Assembly (NCBI GenBank): GCA_037442845.1
Contig: JBBIPL010000016.1
Coordinates: 1-31,711 of the forward strand
DNA length: 31,711 bases
DNA from: PFJX01 sp037442845
Lineage (GTDB): Bacteria > Pseudomonadota > Gammaproteobacteria > Burkholderiales > Thiobacillaceae
Direction of reading: 5' to 3'
Shown here: positions 1 to 6,321 of the stretch, one piece after another
Layout: each line of letters opens with the position of its first letter
Numbering within the stretch: position 1 is the first letter of the stretch
Notes under the pieces: model-generated
What the model was told of the DNA's origin: nothing
The model's input: only the letters and a program-made list of their open reading frames with translations
The model's database searches: none
Made by a program: the position numbers and the translations under genes

Positions 1-22
1 GCATTTCAGGGGTGTCGGTCAT
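1..22 (-). CDS. Start of an unidentified gene, cut by window edge
   Basis: An ATG at 22 reads into the window edge on the minus strand and gives only MTDTPEM. A strong ribosome binding site (GGAGGA) lies five bases upstream of it. A second ATG five bases earlier runs straight into a stop (Met-Glu-stop), so the ATG at 22 is the usable start. The gene lies directly downstream of the flagellin gene and could be a flagellar accessory gene, but seven residues do not allow identification. Confidence 0.5.
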
Positions 23-50
23 TCCATTCCTCCGTAGGATTTACCGGAAG

Positions 51-82
51 AGCCAGCTTTACTTTCATGCTGCTCGCTGGCT
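51..82 (-). other. Small hairpin between flagellin and the next gene
   Basis: AGCCAGC at 51-57 and GCTGGCT at 76-82 form a perfect 7-bp inverted repeat with an 18-base loop. It lies just after the flagellin stop codon and before the ribosome binding site of the next gene. No T-tract follows, so it is not a clear intrinsic terminator. It may stabilise the flagellin mRNA 3' end or reduce read-through. This is inference from the inverted repeat only. Confidence 0.3.
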
Positions 83-91
83 TCAGCCGAC

Positions 92-946
92 TTAGAACAA
101 GCGCAGTACGGAGGAATTGGCCTCGGCTGACAACGAGAGGGCCGTGACCCCCAACTGCTGCCTCGTCTGCAGCAGCAACATGTTGGCGCCTTCCTCGTTG
201 GTATCGGCCACGGTCAGCTTGGTGGCGCCCTCGGCCAGGGTGTTCACCATATCGGTGATGAACTGCTGACGCGTGGTCAGGATAGACAGGTTGGAAGCGA
301 GGCCGGCACTTTCCGTGCGCAGCTTGCCCAAAGCCACATTCAGCGTCGTTTCGATATTGTCCAGGTTGGTGCCGCCAACCAGGTTGGCCGAAGTGAGCGA
401 GCCCAAGCCGGTTTGCGTGCCGCCCGAAATCGCGAGGCCCGAGGCGCTTCCGTTGAAGCCCTGCATTTGCAGCGAGGTAGAGGCCTGTTCGTTGAAGTTG
501 ACCCTAAGCGCACCGCTGGACAGGAAATTGACGCCCTTGTATCCGGAATCCTCCACCGTGTTGTTGAGCTGGCGAACGAGTTCGTTGTACTGGGCGGTGA
601 GGCCCTGCAGGTCGGCCGCAGAAGTGGTGGATGTCTGTGCCGAACGCGCTTGGGCAACGATACCGCGCAGCGCCTCGATGGTGCTGTTGACAGCCTTCAC
701 GCCATTGTCCGAGGCCTTCACCGTCTGGATCGCCTCGCTGATGTTGTCCTTGAGGCCATTGAGCAGGTCGGCCCGCTGCGTATGCGCCCGCGCGGCAAAG
801 AAGTTGGTGGGGTTGTCGATGGCCGAGTTCACCCGCTTGCCGGTGGCCAGCCGCTCCTGCGTTCTTCCCAACAACTGATCCGTGGACTGCAGGCTCACCA
901 GATTGGCCCGCATCGCCGATGTCAACGTGATATCGCCAATTGCCAT
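92..946 (-). CDS. Flagellin, short alphaproteobacterial type
   Basis: This encodes a 284-residue flagellin, the subunit of the flagellar filament exported by the flagellar type III system. The N-terminal D0/D1 helices (about residues 1-140) carry the motif VNSAIDNPTNFFAA. The C-terminal D0 helix ends in SVLRLF. Only a short central part lies between them, so there is no large variable D2/D3 domain. The start is the ATG at 946, preceded by GGAGAG at good spacing; a longer reading frame to 1018 lacks this signal. Betaproteobacterial FliC usually begins MAQVINTN and has INSAKDDAAG, so this protein looks more like flagellins of Azospirillum and other Rhodospirillales. A sigma-54 promoter lies upstream. 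Assignment as a flagellin is secure; the foreign origin is inference. Confidence 0.93.
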   Translation of the reverse strand: MAIGDITLTSAMRANLVSLQSTDQLLGRTQERLATGKRVNSAIDNPTNFFAARAHTQRADLLNGLKDNISEAIQTVKASDNGVKAVNSTIEALRGIVAQARSAQTSTTSAADLQGLTAQYNELVRQLNNTVEDSGYKGVNFLSSGALRVNFNEQASTSLQMQGFNGSASGLAISGGTQTGLGSLTSANLVGGTNLDNIETTLNVALGKLRTESAGLASNLSILTTRQQFITDMVNTLAEGATKLTVADTNEEGANMLLLQTRQQLGVTALSLSAEANSSVLRLF

Positions 947-1084
947 GTCATCTCTCCATATAAAAGAAGCGATCCGACGGGACGGGATGCCAGGTCCGTG
1001 TTCTCGGCATCCTTCCATCCCACCCCAAGGAGCCCCAATCGGAAGCCGCCTGGATAGCGCCCGAATGAATCTCGGGGTGGACTT

Positions 1085-1101
1085 AGCAATTGGTGTGCCA
1101 A
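1085..1101 (-). promoter_or_regulatory. Sigma-54 (RpoN) promoter of the flagellin gene
   Basis: Read on the minus strand the sequence is TTGGCACACCAATTGCT, which matches the sigma-54 consensus TTGGCAC-N5-TTGCT. The GG and GC doublets are separated by exactly 10 bases, as the -24/-12 geometry requires. Transcription would start near 1074, leaving a leader of about 130 bases before the flagellin ATG at 946. Sigma-54 control needs an enhancer-binding activator such as FlrC or FlbD; no activator site could be recognised. Confidence 0.8.
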
Positions 1102-1363
1102 CTACATTTCTTTACCCTTTATGACGATGAATCATGCAGTTGCATTCAACTTGCTGGACGTGGTCGCGGGCATCCAGGAAAACCTTCTCCCATTCACCTC
1201 TTGGATTGCGGCAAGGATTGCCTGGCGGAAATTCTTGCCGTGCCGCCGCCTGGGTGACGGATCCCCTGTGCACGCGGGCTTGCGGCACGCATGCGTACGC
1301 CACGAATGCGCCGCGGCGACGCGGAGCGCGTGCCGGCAACCGCTTGCGTGCCGCCGGCCGTGC

Positions 1364-1369
1364 TATGAT
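1364..1369 (+). promoter_or_regulatory. Possible -10 element for hfq
   Basis: TATGAT is a good sigma-70 -10 hexamer placed 30 bases before the hfq ATG. The -35 side is weak: TTGCGT lies only 14 bases upstream, and nothing better sits at 16-18 bases. The predicted leader is about 24 bases. Confidence 0.35.
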
Positions 1370-1399
1370 GGCGGCCGCCCTGAATCTATCCCGACTGCA

Positions 1400-1645
1400 A
1401 TGAGCGACCGCCAGAATCTGCAAGACCAGTTCCTCAACACCCTGCGCAAGGAACACGTGCACTGCTCGGTGTTCCTGGTGAACGGCATCAAGCTGGTGGG
1501 ACGCATCGAGTCCTTCGATCAGTACATGGTGCTGTTGCGCGGCAACGACCAGGCCGTGCAGGCGATTTTCAAGCACGCGATTTCCACGGTGTCGCCTAGC
1601 AAGCAGGTCAGCATCGGTCCGCGCGCGGCGGCGGAAAGCGAGTAA
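1400..1645 (+). CDS. hfq: Hfq-family RNA chaperone (divergent, solitary)
   Basis: This encodes an 81-residue Sm-like protein expected to form a hexameric ring that binds small RNAs and mRNAs. The N-terminus NLQDQFLNTLRKE holds the Gln of the proximal U-binding site. Sm1 is LVNGIKLVGRIESFDQY, and Sm2 ends IFKHAISTVSPSK with the Lys-His of the proximal pocket. Compared with E. coli Hfq it has two extra residues between the Sm1 and Sm2 strands (RGNDQAVQA), Phe for Tyr before KHAIS, and a short Ala/Glu C-terminus. The start ATG at 1400 aligns with the family; the open frame continues far upstream without similarity. No Shine-Dalgarno sequence is obvious. The canonical hfq lies with hflX, hflK and hflC; here there is no such neighbour, so this may be a second Hfq. 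Confidence 0.9.
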   Translation: MSDRQNLQDQFLNTLRKEHVHCSVFLVNGIKLVGRIESFDQYMVLLRGNDQAVQAIFKHAISTVSPSKQVSIGPRAAAESE

Positions 1646-1672
1646 GCGCCGGCGCCCGGGCAACACCTCCCT

Positions 1673-1712
1673 GCAAACAAAAACGACCGGCCAGCCGGTC
1701 GTTTTTGTTTGC
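1673..1712. terminator. Bidirectional intrinsic terminator
   Basis: Two perfect inverted arms, 1673-1691 and 1694-1712, contain GACCGGC/GCCGGTC cores flanked by A-rich and T-rich tracts on both sides. The structure therefore ends with a T-rich run whichever strand is transcribed. It sits between the convergent hfq and napH genes and probably terminates both. Confidence 0.9.
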
Positions 1713-1774
1713 ACCTCGCGGATGCGTCGGCGCCAAGAGAGATGCCAGCATGGAACTCAACAGCAAGGTCTTCC

Positions 1775-2689
1775 TTATTTCGTCCTCCTTTGAACGGCAA
1801 TGGCGTCCGCCTGCACGTTGTGGCCGCGGATCAGGGGTTTGAGATCGAACTTCAGGCTACCTTCGGGACAAATCGGCGTACAACGCCCGCAGTTGCTGCA
1901 CTCGCCGGAAAACACATACCCGCGTTCTTCCAGTTTCTTCAGGTTGAGCACCTGCGGCTCCGGGCAAACCTTGGCGCATTCGCCGCAGTGGGTGCAGGTG
2001 TTCTTGTCGAAACGCACCCGAATCAGCGCGGTCTTGCCGATCAGGCTGTAGAACGCGCCCAGGGGGCAGAGATGGCCGCACCAGCCATGCTTGAGAATGA
2101 GCAGGTCGAACAGGAAGATGGCCAGCAGGGCGGTGAAGCCCAGCCCCAGGCCAAAGATGATCTCGCGATGCATCATGCCGATCGGACTGACCCACTCGAA
2201 TGCCGCAAGCCCGCTGATCACGGTGATGACCAGGGTGGCGGCCAGCATGAAGTAGCGCAGTCCGCGCGGCAGATGAAAGATGGCCTGGATGCCCAGTTTG
2301 TTGTGCAGCCAGCCAGCGGCGTCGGTGACCAGGTTGACCGGACAGACCCAGGAGCAGAATACCCGGCCGAAGATCAGATAGAAGCCGAGGACCACGGCGA
2401 CGCCGATCAGGCTCTCCTGCGCCAGCACGTGGCCGGTGAGGAAGATCTGCAGGGCGGCGAAGGGATCGGTCATCGGAATCAGGCCGATGAAGGTGGAGGC
2501 GGACAGATTTCCGGACAGCAGCCCCACATCCTTGGAGAATTCCCAGCCCCAGTGCAGGGTGCCGAAGAACAGCAGCAGAATGCCGACCTGGCTGATGCGC
2601 CGCAGGATGATGTAGCGCCAGACCCAAATCCCGGTCGGCACGGGGTGCTTCGCAGCAGTGGACGGAGCGCGCACGGCGGCCTCGCTCAT
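1775..2689 (-). CDS. napH: NapH, membrane quinol dehydrogenase subunit
   Basis: This encodes a 304-residue inner-membrane iron-sulfur protein that, with NapG, passes electrons from quinol towards periplasmic nitrate reductase. There are four main hydrophobic segments (about 31-47, 92-110, 146-165 and 178-199). CX3CP motifs follow segments 2 and 4 (C112/C116 and C204/C208). Two C-terminal [4Fe-4S] ferredoxin motifs lie at C232/C235/C238/C242 and C264/C267/C270/C274. All expected cysteines are present, so the protein looks intact. Its start overlaps the napG stop by four bases (ATGA), implying translational coupling. No napB or napC follows: the next feature is the terminator shared with hfq. 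Confidence 0.95.
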   Translation of the reverse strand: MSEAAVRAPSTAAKHPVPTGIWVWRYIILRRISQVGILLLFFGTLHWGWEFSKDVGLLSGNLSASTFIGLIPMTDPFAALQIFLTGHVLAQESLIGVAVVLGFYLIFGRVFCSWVCPVNLVTDAAGWLHNKLGIQAIFHLPRGLRYFMLAATLVITVISGLAAFEWVSPIGMMHREIIFGLGLGFTALLAIFLFDLLILKHGWCGHLCPLGAFYSLIGKTALIRVRFDKNTCTHCGECAKVCPEPQVLNLKKLEERGYVFSGECSNCGRCTPICPEGSLKFDLKPLIRGHNVQADAIAVQRRTK

Positions 2690-3480
2690 AGTCCACCCTC
2701 ATTGAGGTAATCCACGCCGGGCGCGGTCTTCGGCACGGCGGCGTCGGACCCATCCGCTGGCGCCGCCTCGGGCGCTTTGAAGTCCTGCGTGACCTCGGTG
2801 TCGAAAGTCCAGCCCAGGCGGTAATGCTCGCCGATTTTTCCCTGCACCAGCTTGTGCGGCAGTATGCGGATGGCCGCGATGGTGGTCGGGCAGGCCTTCT
2901 CGCAGATGCCGCAGCCGGTGCAGGCGTCGGAGTGCACCAGCGGCACGAACATGGCGTGCTTGGAAATCTGCCGGGGGTGGGTTTCCAGGGTGATGGCCTT
3001 GCCCTTGATGGGGCATTCCCGATGGCAGATCTCGCAGCGCAGGCCCTTCCAGGACAGACAGTTCTCGATGTCGATCACCGCCAGGCCCATGCGCGCGTCC
3101 TCGATTCTTTTCAGCGAGGGCGAAAGCGCACCGGTGGGGCAGGCCTTCATGCAGGGAATGTCCGGGCACATGATGCAGGGACCCGTGCGCGGCTCGAAGT
3201 AGGGCATGCCGATGGGCAGTTTGCCGCCGGCGGGTTGCAGCTTGAGGATGAGCGGCGGGCAATCCACCACGCATTGACCGCACTTGATGCAGGCTGCGTT
3301 GAAGTCGTCCTCGTCGAGAGCGCCGGGCGGACGCAGCGCATACGGGGCGGCGCGCGCCTCGTTGCGCAGGATGTAATCCCACAACAGACCGCCGGCGCCC
3401 GCGAGGGCGGCGCCTTGCGCAAGCTTCACGAGGAAGTCGCGGCGTTTGGGGCTCAGACCAACCGGGCCTTGGTCAGACAT
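2686..3480 (-). CDS. napG: NapG, periplasmic ferredoxin-type subunit
   Basis: This encodes a 264-residue periplasmic protein with four [4Fe-4S] clusters, partner of NapH in quinol oxidation. A Tat signal is visible: PKRRDFL (Arg13-Arg14) followed by an Ala/Gly-rich hydrophobic stretch to about residue 45. Cluster cysteines are C64/C67/C70/C74, C102/C105/C110/C114, C141/C149/C152/C156 and C187/C190/C193/C197. The start ATG follows the stop codon of the truncated napA directly (TGA then ATG), with GGGTGA upstream as ribosome binding site. It appears intact although its catalytic partner NapA is truncated. Confidence 0.94.
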   Translation of the reverse strand: MSDQGPVGLSPKRRDFLVKLAQGAALAGAGGLLWDYILRNEARAAPYALRPPGALDEDDFNAACIKCGQCVVDCPPLILKLQPAGGKLPIGMPYFEPRTGPCIMCPDIPCMKACPTGALSPSLKRIEDARMGLAVIDIENCLSWKGLRCEICHRECPIKGKAITLETHPRQISKHAMFVPLVHSDACTGCGICEKACPTTIAAIRILPHKLVQGKIGEHYRLGWTFDTEVTQDFKAPEAAPADGSDAAVPKTAPGVDYLNEGGL

Positions 3481-3978
3481 TCAATTCACCCGTAACAATG
3501 ATTGGCCACTCGGGCCGGGGTGAAAGCGCGGGCTGACACACGCCTCGATGCCGGTGGGGCCCTTTTCCTTCAGCGCCCAGCGGATCTTTTCTTCCATGAT
3601 GTCGATGGCCTTTTCCCAGGAGATGGGTGTGAACTTCCCCTTCTTGTCGAATTTGCCATCGGTCATACGCAACAAGGGCTGGGTCATGCGGTCCTGGCCG
3701 TAGTTGATCTTGCCGTTGAAGTAGCCCTTGATGCAGTTCAGGCCCTTGCTCACCGGCGCATCCGGATCGCCCTTGGCGGCGACGATGCGGCCGCCCTGGG
3801 TGGCCGCCATGATGCCGCAGCCAGCGCCGCAGAAACGGCAGACCGACTTATCCCATTGCCAGCCTCGTTCGGAAGCCTTGACGGCGGCCTCGGCCTCTTT
3901 GGAAAGCGGCACGCCCACCGTGGCGGCGGTGGCGCCGGCAATGCTGGTCTTCAGAAAATCACGAGGCGTAAGTCCCAT
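3481..3978 (-). pseudogene. napA: NapA nitrate reductase, truncated remnant
   Basis: NapA is normally about 830 residues; this frame has 165. Residues 1-144 match the NapA N-terminus, including the [4Fe-4S] motif CRFCGAGC with the fourth cysteine in GLNCIKGYF, and SWEKAIDIMEEK. After KEKGPTGI the similarity stops and 20 unrelated residues lead to a stop codon next to the napG start. The molybdenum-binding cysteine domain and all the rest of the molybdopterin-binding protein are absent, so the product cannot reduce nitrate. The Tat motif is also damaged: TPRDFLK has Pro where the family has the first Arg of S/T-R-R-x-F. The start ATG at 3978 has a good GGAGG. A large in-place deletion of about 2 kb is inferred; an assembly collapse is the alternative. 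Confidence 0.88.
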
Positions 3979-3996
3979 CTCAGCCTCCTAGCCCGA

Positions 3997-4320
3997 TCAA
4001 CTGTTCAGATACTCGGGCACGACGCAGGCATCGAAACCGTCCTGCTCGTCTTCCAGTTCGGGCGGCATGCCTTCGTAGGTCCGCTCGTCCTCCGCGAGAT
4101 AGTGGTACACCATCTCGGCCATAATCACGTGTGGCACCGCCTTGATGCGCTTGACACCCTCGATCTCGGCATGGATGTCGGCGGCTTCCTGCACCGCCAC
4201 GATGCGGCCGGTCGCCTCATCCACCTGATGCACTTCCACGCCCTCGAGGGCGTTGAGGTTTTCCACCACTTCGCCCTGAAACTCAGGTTTCGTCACCACC
4301 AAAATGCCCGACAGATTCAC
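3997..4320 (-). CDS. napD: NapD, chaperone for NapA maturation
   Basis: This encodes a 107-residue cytoplasmic protein that binds the Tat signal peptide of NapA and holds back its export until cofactor insertion. The family core is LSGILVVTKPEF at the N-terminus, then EVHQVDEATGRIVAVQE and KAVPHVIMAEMVYHY. The last 30 residues form an acidic tail. The start is GTG at 4320 with AGGAGGA upstream. It is the first gene of the nap operon, 18 bases before napA. With napA truncated and its twin arginine lost, NapD has no evident substrate encoded here. Confidence 0.9.
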   Translation of the reverse strand: MNLSGILVVTKPEFQGEVVENLNALEGVEVHQVDEATGRIVAVQEAADIHAEIEGVKRIKAVPHVIMAEMVYHYLAEDERTYEGMPPELEDEQDGFDACVVPEYLNS

Positions 4321-4378
4321 GGTCTTCCTCCTAGCTTAGACAGCGCTGGAATCCTTACAACCAAGTCCTCGAAACGCC

Positions 4379-4392
4379 TTGATCCGCATCAA
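4379..4392. promoter_or_regulatory. FNR/Dnr-type operator between nap and its regulator
   Basis: TTGATCCGCATCAA is a perfect TTGAT-N4-ATCAA palindrome, the FNR/DNR consensus. Its centre (4385.5) is 65 bases from the napD start and 43 from the TTG used for the regulator. A class II arrangement (centre at -41.5) would place start sites near 4344 for nap and 4427 for the regulator. The adjacent regulator carries the matching ExxSR recognition helix, so this box probably serves it, on one or both sides. Confidence 0.85.
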
Positions 4393-4428
4393 TTCCTCGG
4401 CGCCATCAAAATGACTTAATGTTGCACA

Positions 4429-5142
4429 TTGTCCGCTGCGTATTGCGAGTCAGCCTTGATCCTGGAAACCCGCCACTCCATCCACGAAATCCTCTCGCGC
4501 CAGCCCCTGTTCCGGGGGCTGGCCGATGACGAACTGCGGGAGATCGCCAACGGCACGCGCGAGTACCGCGCGAAGAAGAACGAGATCATCTTCCACAGCG
4601 GCGATACGGTGGAGGGCATGCATGTGGTGGTGATGGGTCAGGTCAAACTGTCGCTGCCCTCGTCGCAGGGCATGGAAAAGGTGGTGCACGTGTGCGGTCC
4701 GGGCAACACCTTCGGCGAAGCGGTGGCGTTTCTCGACAAACCCTACCCGGTGAACGCGCAGGCCACCGCCGAGAGCCTGCTGCTGCTGATCCCCAAACGC
4801 GTCCTGCTGGACGCCCTGGAACTCAGCAACACGCTGTGCCGCAAGATGATCGCCAGCCTGTCGGTGCGTCTGCACGAGATGATCAGCGACATGGAAACCT
4901 GCCTGCTGCGCAACAGCGTGCAGCGGGTGGTGTGCTTCCTGGTGCAATCCGCGCCGGAATCCGGCGACAGCTTCGAGGTCAGCCTGCCGGCCAGCAAGCA
5001 GACCATCGCCTCGCAATTGAACCTGGCGCCGGAAACCTTCTCCAGGGTGCTGGGCCAGTTGTCCGAGGCCGGCCTCATCCAGGTACGCGGCCGGCGCATC
5101 GCGGTACTCGACCGCCAGCGGCTGATCGGCTTCTCCGGCTGA
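4429..5142 (+). CDS. Crp/Fnr-family regulator, Dnr-like
   Basis: This encodes a transcription factor of 237 residues. An N-terminal cyclic-nucleotide-like sensor domain (about 20-145) holds FHSGDTVEGMHVVVMG and FGEAVAFLDKPYPVNA. A dimerisation helix follows, then a winged helix (about 165-232). The recognition helix PETFSRVLGQL contains Glu202, Ser205 and Arg206, the ExxSR set that reads TTGAT half-sites. The N-terminal cysteine cluster of FNR is absent, so it should not be an oxygen-sensing FNR; a Dnr-type NO/haem sensor is a better guess. It diverges from napDAGH across a perfect box. The start is uncertain: only TTG codons at 4429 and 4456 are available and neither has a clear ribosome binding site. 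The later start fits a class II promoter better. Confidence 0.87.
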   Translation: MSAAYCESALILETRHSIHEILSRQPLFRGLADDELREIANGTREYRAKKNEIIFHSGDTVEGMHVVVMGQVKLSLPSSQGMEKVVHVCGPGNTFGEAVAFLDKPYPVNAQATAESLLLLIPKRVLLDALELSNTLCRKMIASLSVRLHEMISDMETCLLRNSVQRVVCFLVQSAPESGDSFEVSLPASKQTIASQLNLAPETFSRVLGQLSEAGLIQVRGRRIAVLDRQRLIGFSG

Positions 5143-6321
5143 TCAGGCGGCGGCCAGTCCGCGTTGCAGGTCGGCGCGCAGATCGCGCAGGTCCTCCAGA
5201 CCGACGGCGATGCGCACCAGGCCGTCGCCGATGCCGGCGGCGGCGCGCTGTTCCGGGCTCATGCGGCTGTGCGTAGTGCTGGCCGGATGCGTGATGGTGC
5301 TGCGGGTATCGCCGAGATTGGCGGTGATCGACAGGATCCTGCAGGCGTCGATGAGGCGCCAGGCGGCCTCGCGCCCCCCGGTCAGTTCGAAGGCGACGAT
5401 GCCGCCGCCGCCGGACTGCTGCGACATGGCCAAGGCGTGCTGGGGATGCGAGGCCAGGCCGGGATAAAGCACGCGGCCGACGCCGGGCTGGTCCTGCAGC
5501 CACGCCGCCAGTTCGGCGGCGGCCGCGGTATGGGCGCGCATGCGCAGGGGCAGGGTTTCCAGTCCCTTCAGCAGCACCCAGGCGTTGAAGGCGGACAGGG
5601 TCGGTCCCGCCGTGCGCAGGAAGGTGTACACGCCTTCCATCAAATCCCTGGCGCCCAGCACGGCGCCGCCCAGCACCCTGCCCTGCCCGTCCAGATATTT
5701 CGTGGCGGAGTGGATGACGATGTCGGCGCCCAGTTCCAGCGGCCGCTGCAGGATGGGCGTGCAGAAGCAGTTATCGACCGCCAGCCAGGCGCCGTGCGCG
5801 TGGGCGAGGTCGGCGAGGGCGCGGATATCGCTGATCTCGGTGAGCGGGTTGGACGGCGACTCGACGAAGTACAGGCGCGTGTTCGGCCGCGTCGCCGCGC
5901 GCCATTCGGCGAGGTCGGTGGGTGAGACGAAGGTGGTTTCGACGCCGAAGCGGCCGAGGATGTTCTGCAGCAACTGCACTGTGGAGCCGAAGATGGAGCG
6001 TGAGGCGACGACATGCTCGCCGGCCTTCATCAGGCCCATCACCGTCGCCAGGATAGCGGCCATGCCGCTGGAGAAGGCGACACAGCGCTGCGCCCCCTCC
6101 AGCTGCGCCAGGCGTTCCTCGAACATGCTCACGCCCGGATTGGTGAAGCGGGCGTAGATGGGGCCGGCCGCGCTGCCGGCAAACCGCGCGGCGGCCTCGG
6201 CGGCGCTGGAAAACACAAAGCTGGAGGTCAGGAACATGGCCTCGGAATGTTCCTGGAAAGACGTGCGCGTGGTGCCGGCGCGCACCGCCAGGGTATCGGG
6301 ATGCAGGTCTTCGGTATTCAT
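5143..6321 (-). CDS. metZ: O-succinylhomoserine sulfhydrylase
   Basis: This encodes a 392-residue PLP enzyme of the Cys/Met metabolism family that makes homocysteine from O-succinylhomoserine and sulfide, the direct sulfhydrylation route to methionine. The PLP lysine is Lys208 in HSATKYLDGQG. VESPSNPLTEI and AVDNCFCTP are typical of the family. RFTNPGVSMFEERLAQLEG supports MetZ rather than MetB. The start overlaps the purF stop by four bases (ATGA), as in other betaproteobacterial purF-metZ pairs, so the two are co-transcribed. Its stop codon directly abuts that of the convergent regulator gene within TGATCA, leaving no room for a terminator. Cystathionine gamma-synthase is the alternative call. 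Confidence 0.93.
   Translation of the reverse strand: MNTEDLHPDTLAVRAGTTRTSFQEHSEAMFLTSSFVFSSAAEAAARFAGSAAGPIYARFTNPGVSMFEERLAQLEGAQRCVAFSSGMAAILATVMGLMKAGEHVVASRSIFGSTVQLLQNILGRFGVETTFVSPTDLAEWRAATRPNTRLYFVESPSNPLTEISDIRALADLAHAHGAWLAVDNCFCTPILQRPLELGADIVIHSATKYLDGQGRVLGGAVLGARDLMEGVYTFLRTAGPTLSAFNAWVLLKGLETLPLRMRAHTAAAAELAAWLQDQPGVGRVLYPGLASHPQHALAMSQQSGGGGIVAFELTGGREAAWRLIDACRILSITANLGDTRSTITHPASTTHSRMSPEQRAAAGIGDGLVRIAVGLEDLRDLRADLQRGLAAA

Larger units (their letters stand above)
947..1399. other. Intergenic region between flagellin and hfq
   Basis: This 453-base gap separates the divergent flagellin and hfq genes. It contains the flagellin leader (947-1074), the sigma-54 promoter (1085-1101) and a possible hfq promoter near 1364. 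CCACCCC at 1020-1026 and GGGGTGG at 1074-1080 are inverted copies that would pair the 5' end of the flagellin leader with its middle. In 1102-1360 nothing convincing is seen: an open frame continues upstream of hfq, but it has no family resemblance and no start signal. Confidence 0.5.

Noticed and set aside
1121..1399. In-frame 93-codon extension upstream of hfq
   Set aside because: Hfq-family alignment begins at the ATG at 1400. The upstream part has no similarity and contains the likely promoter.
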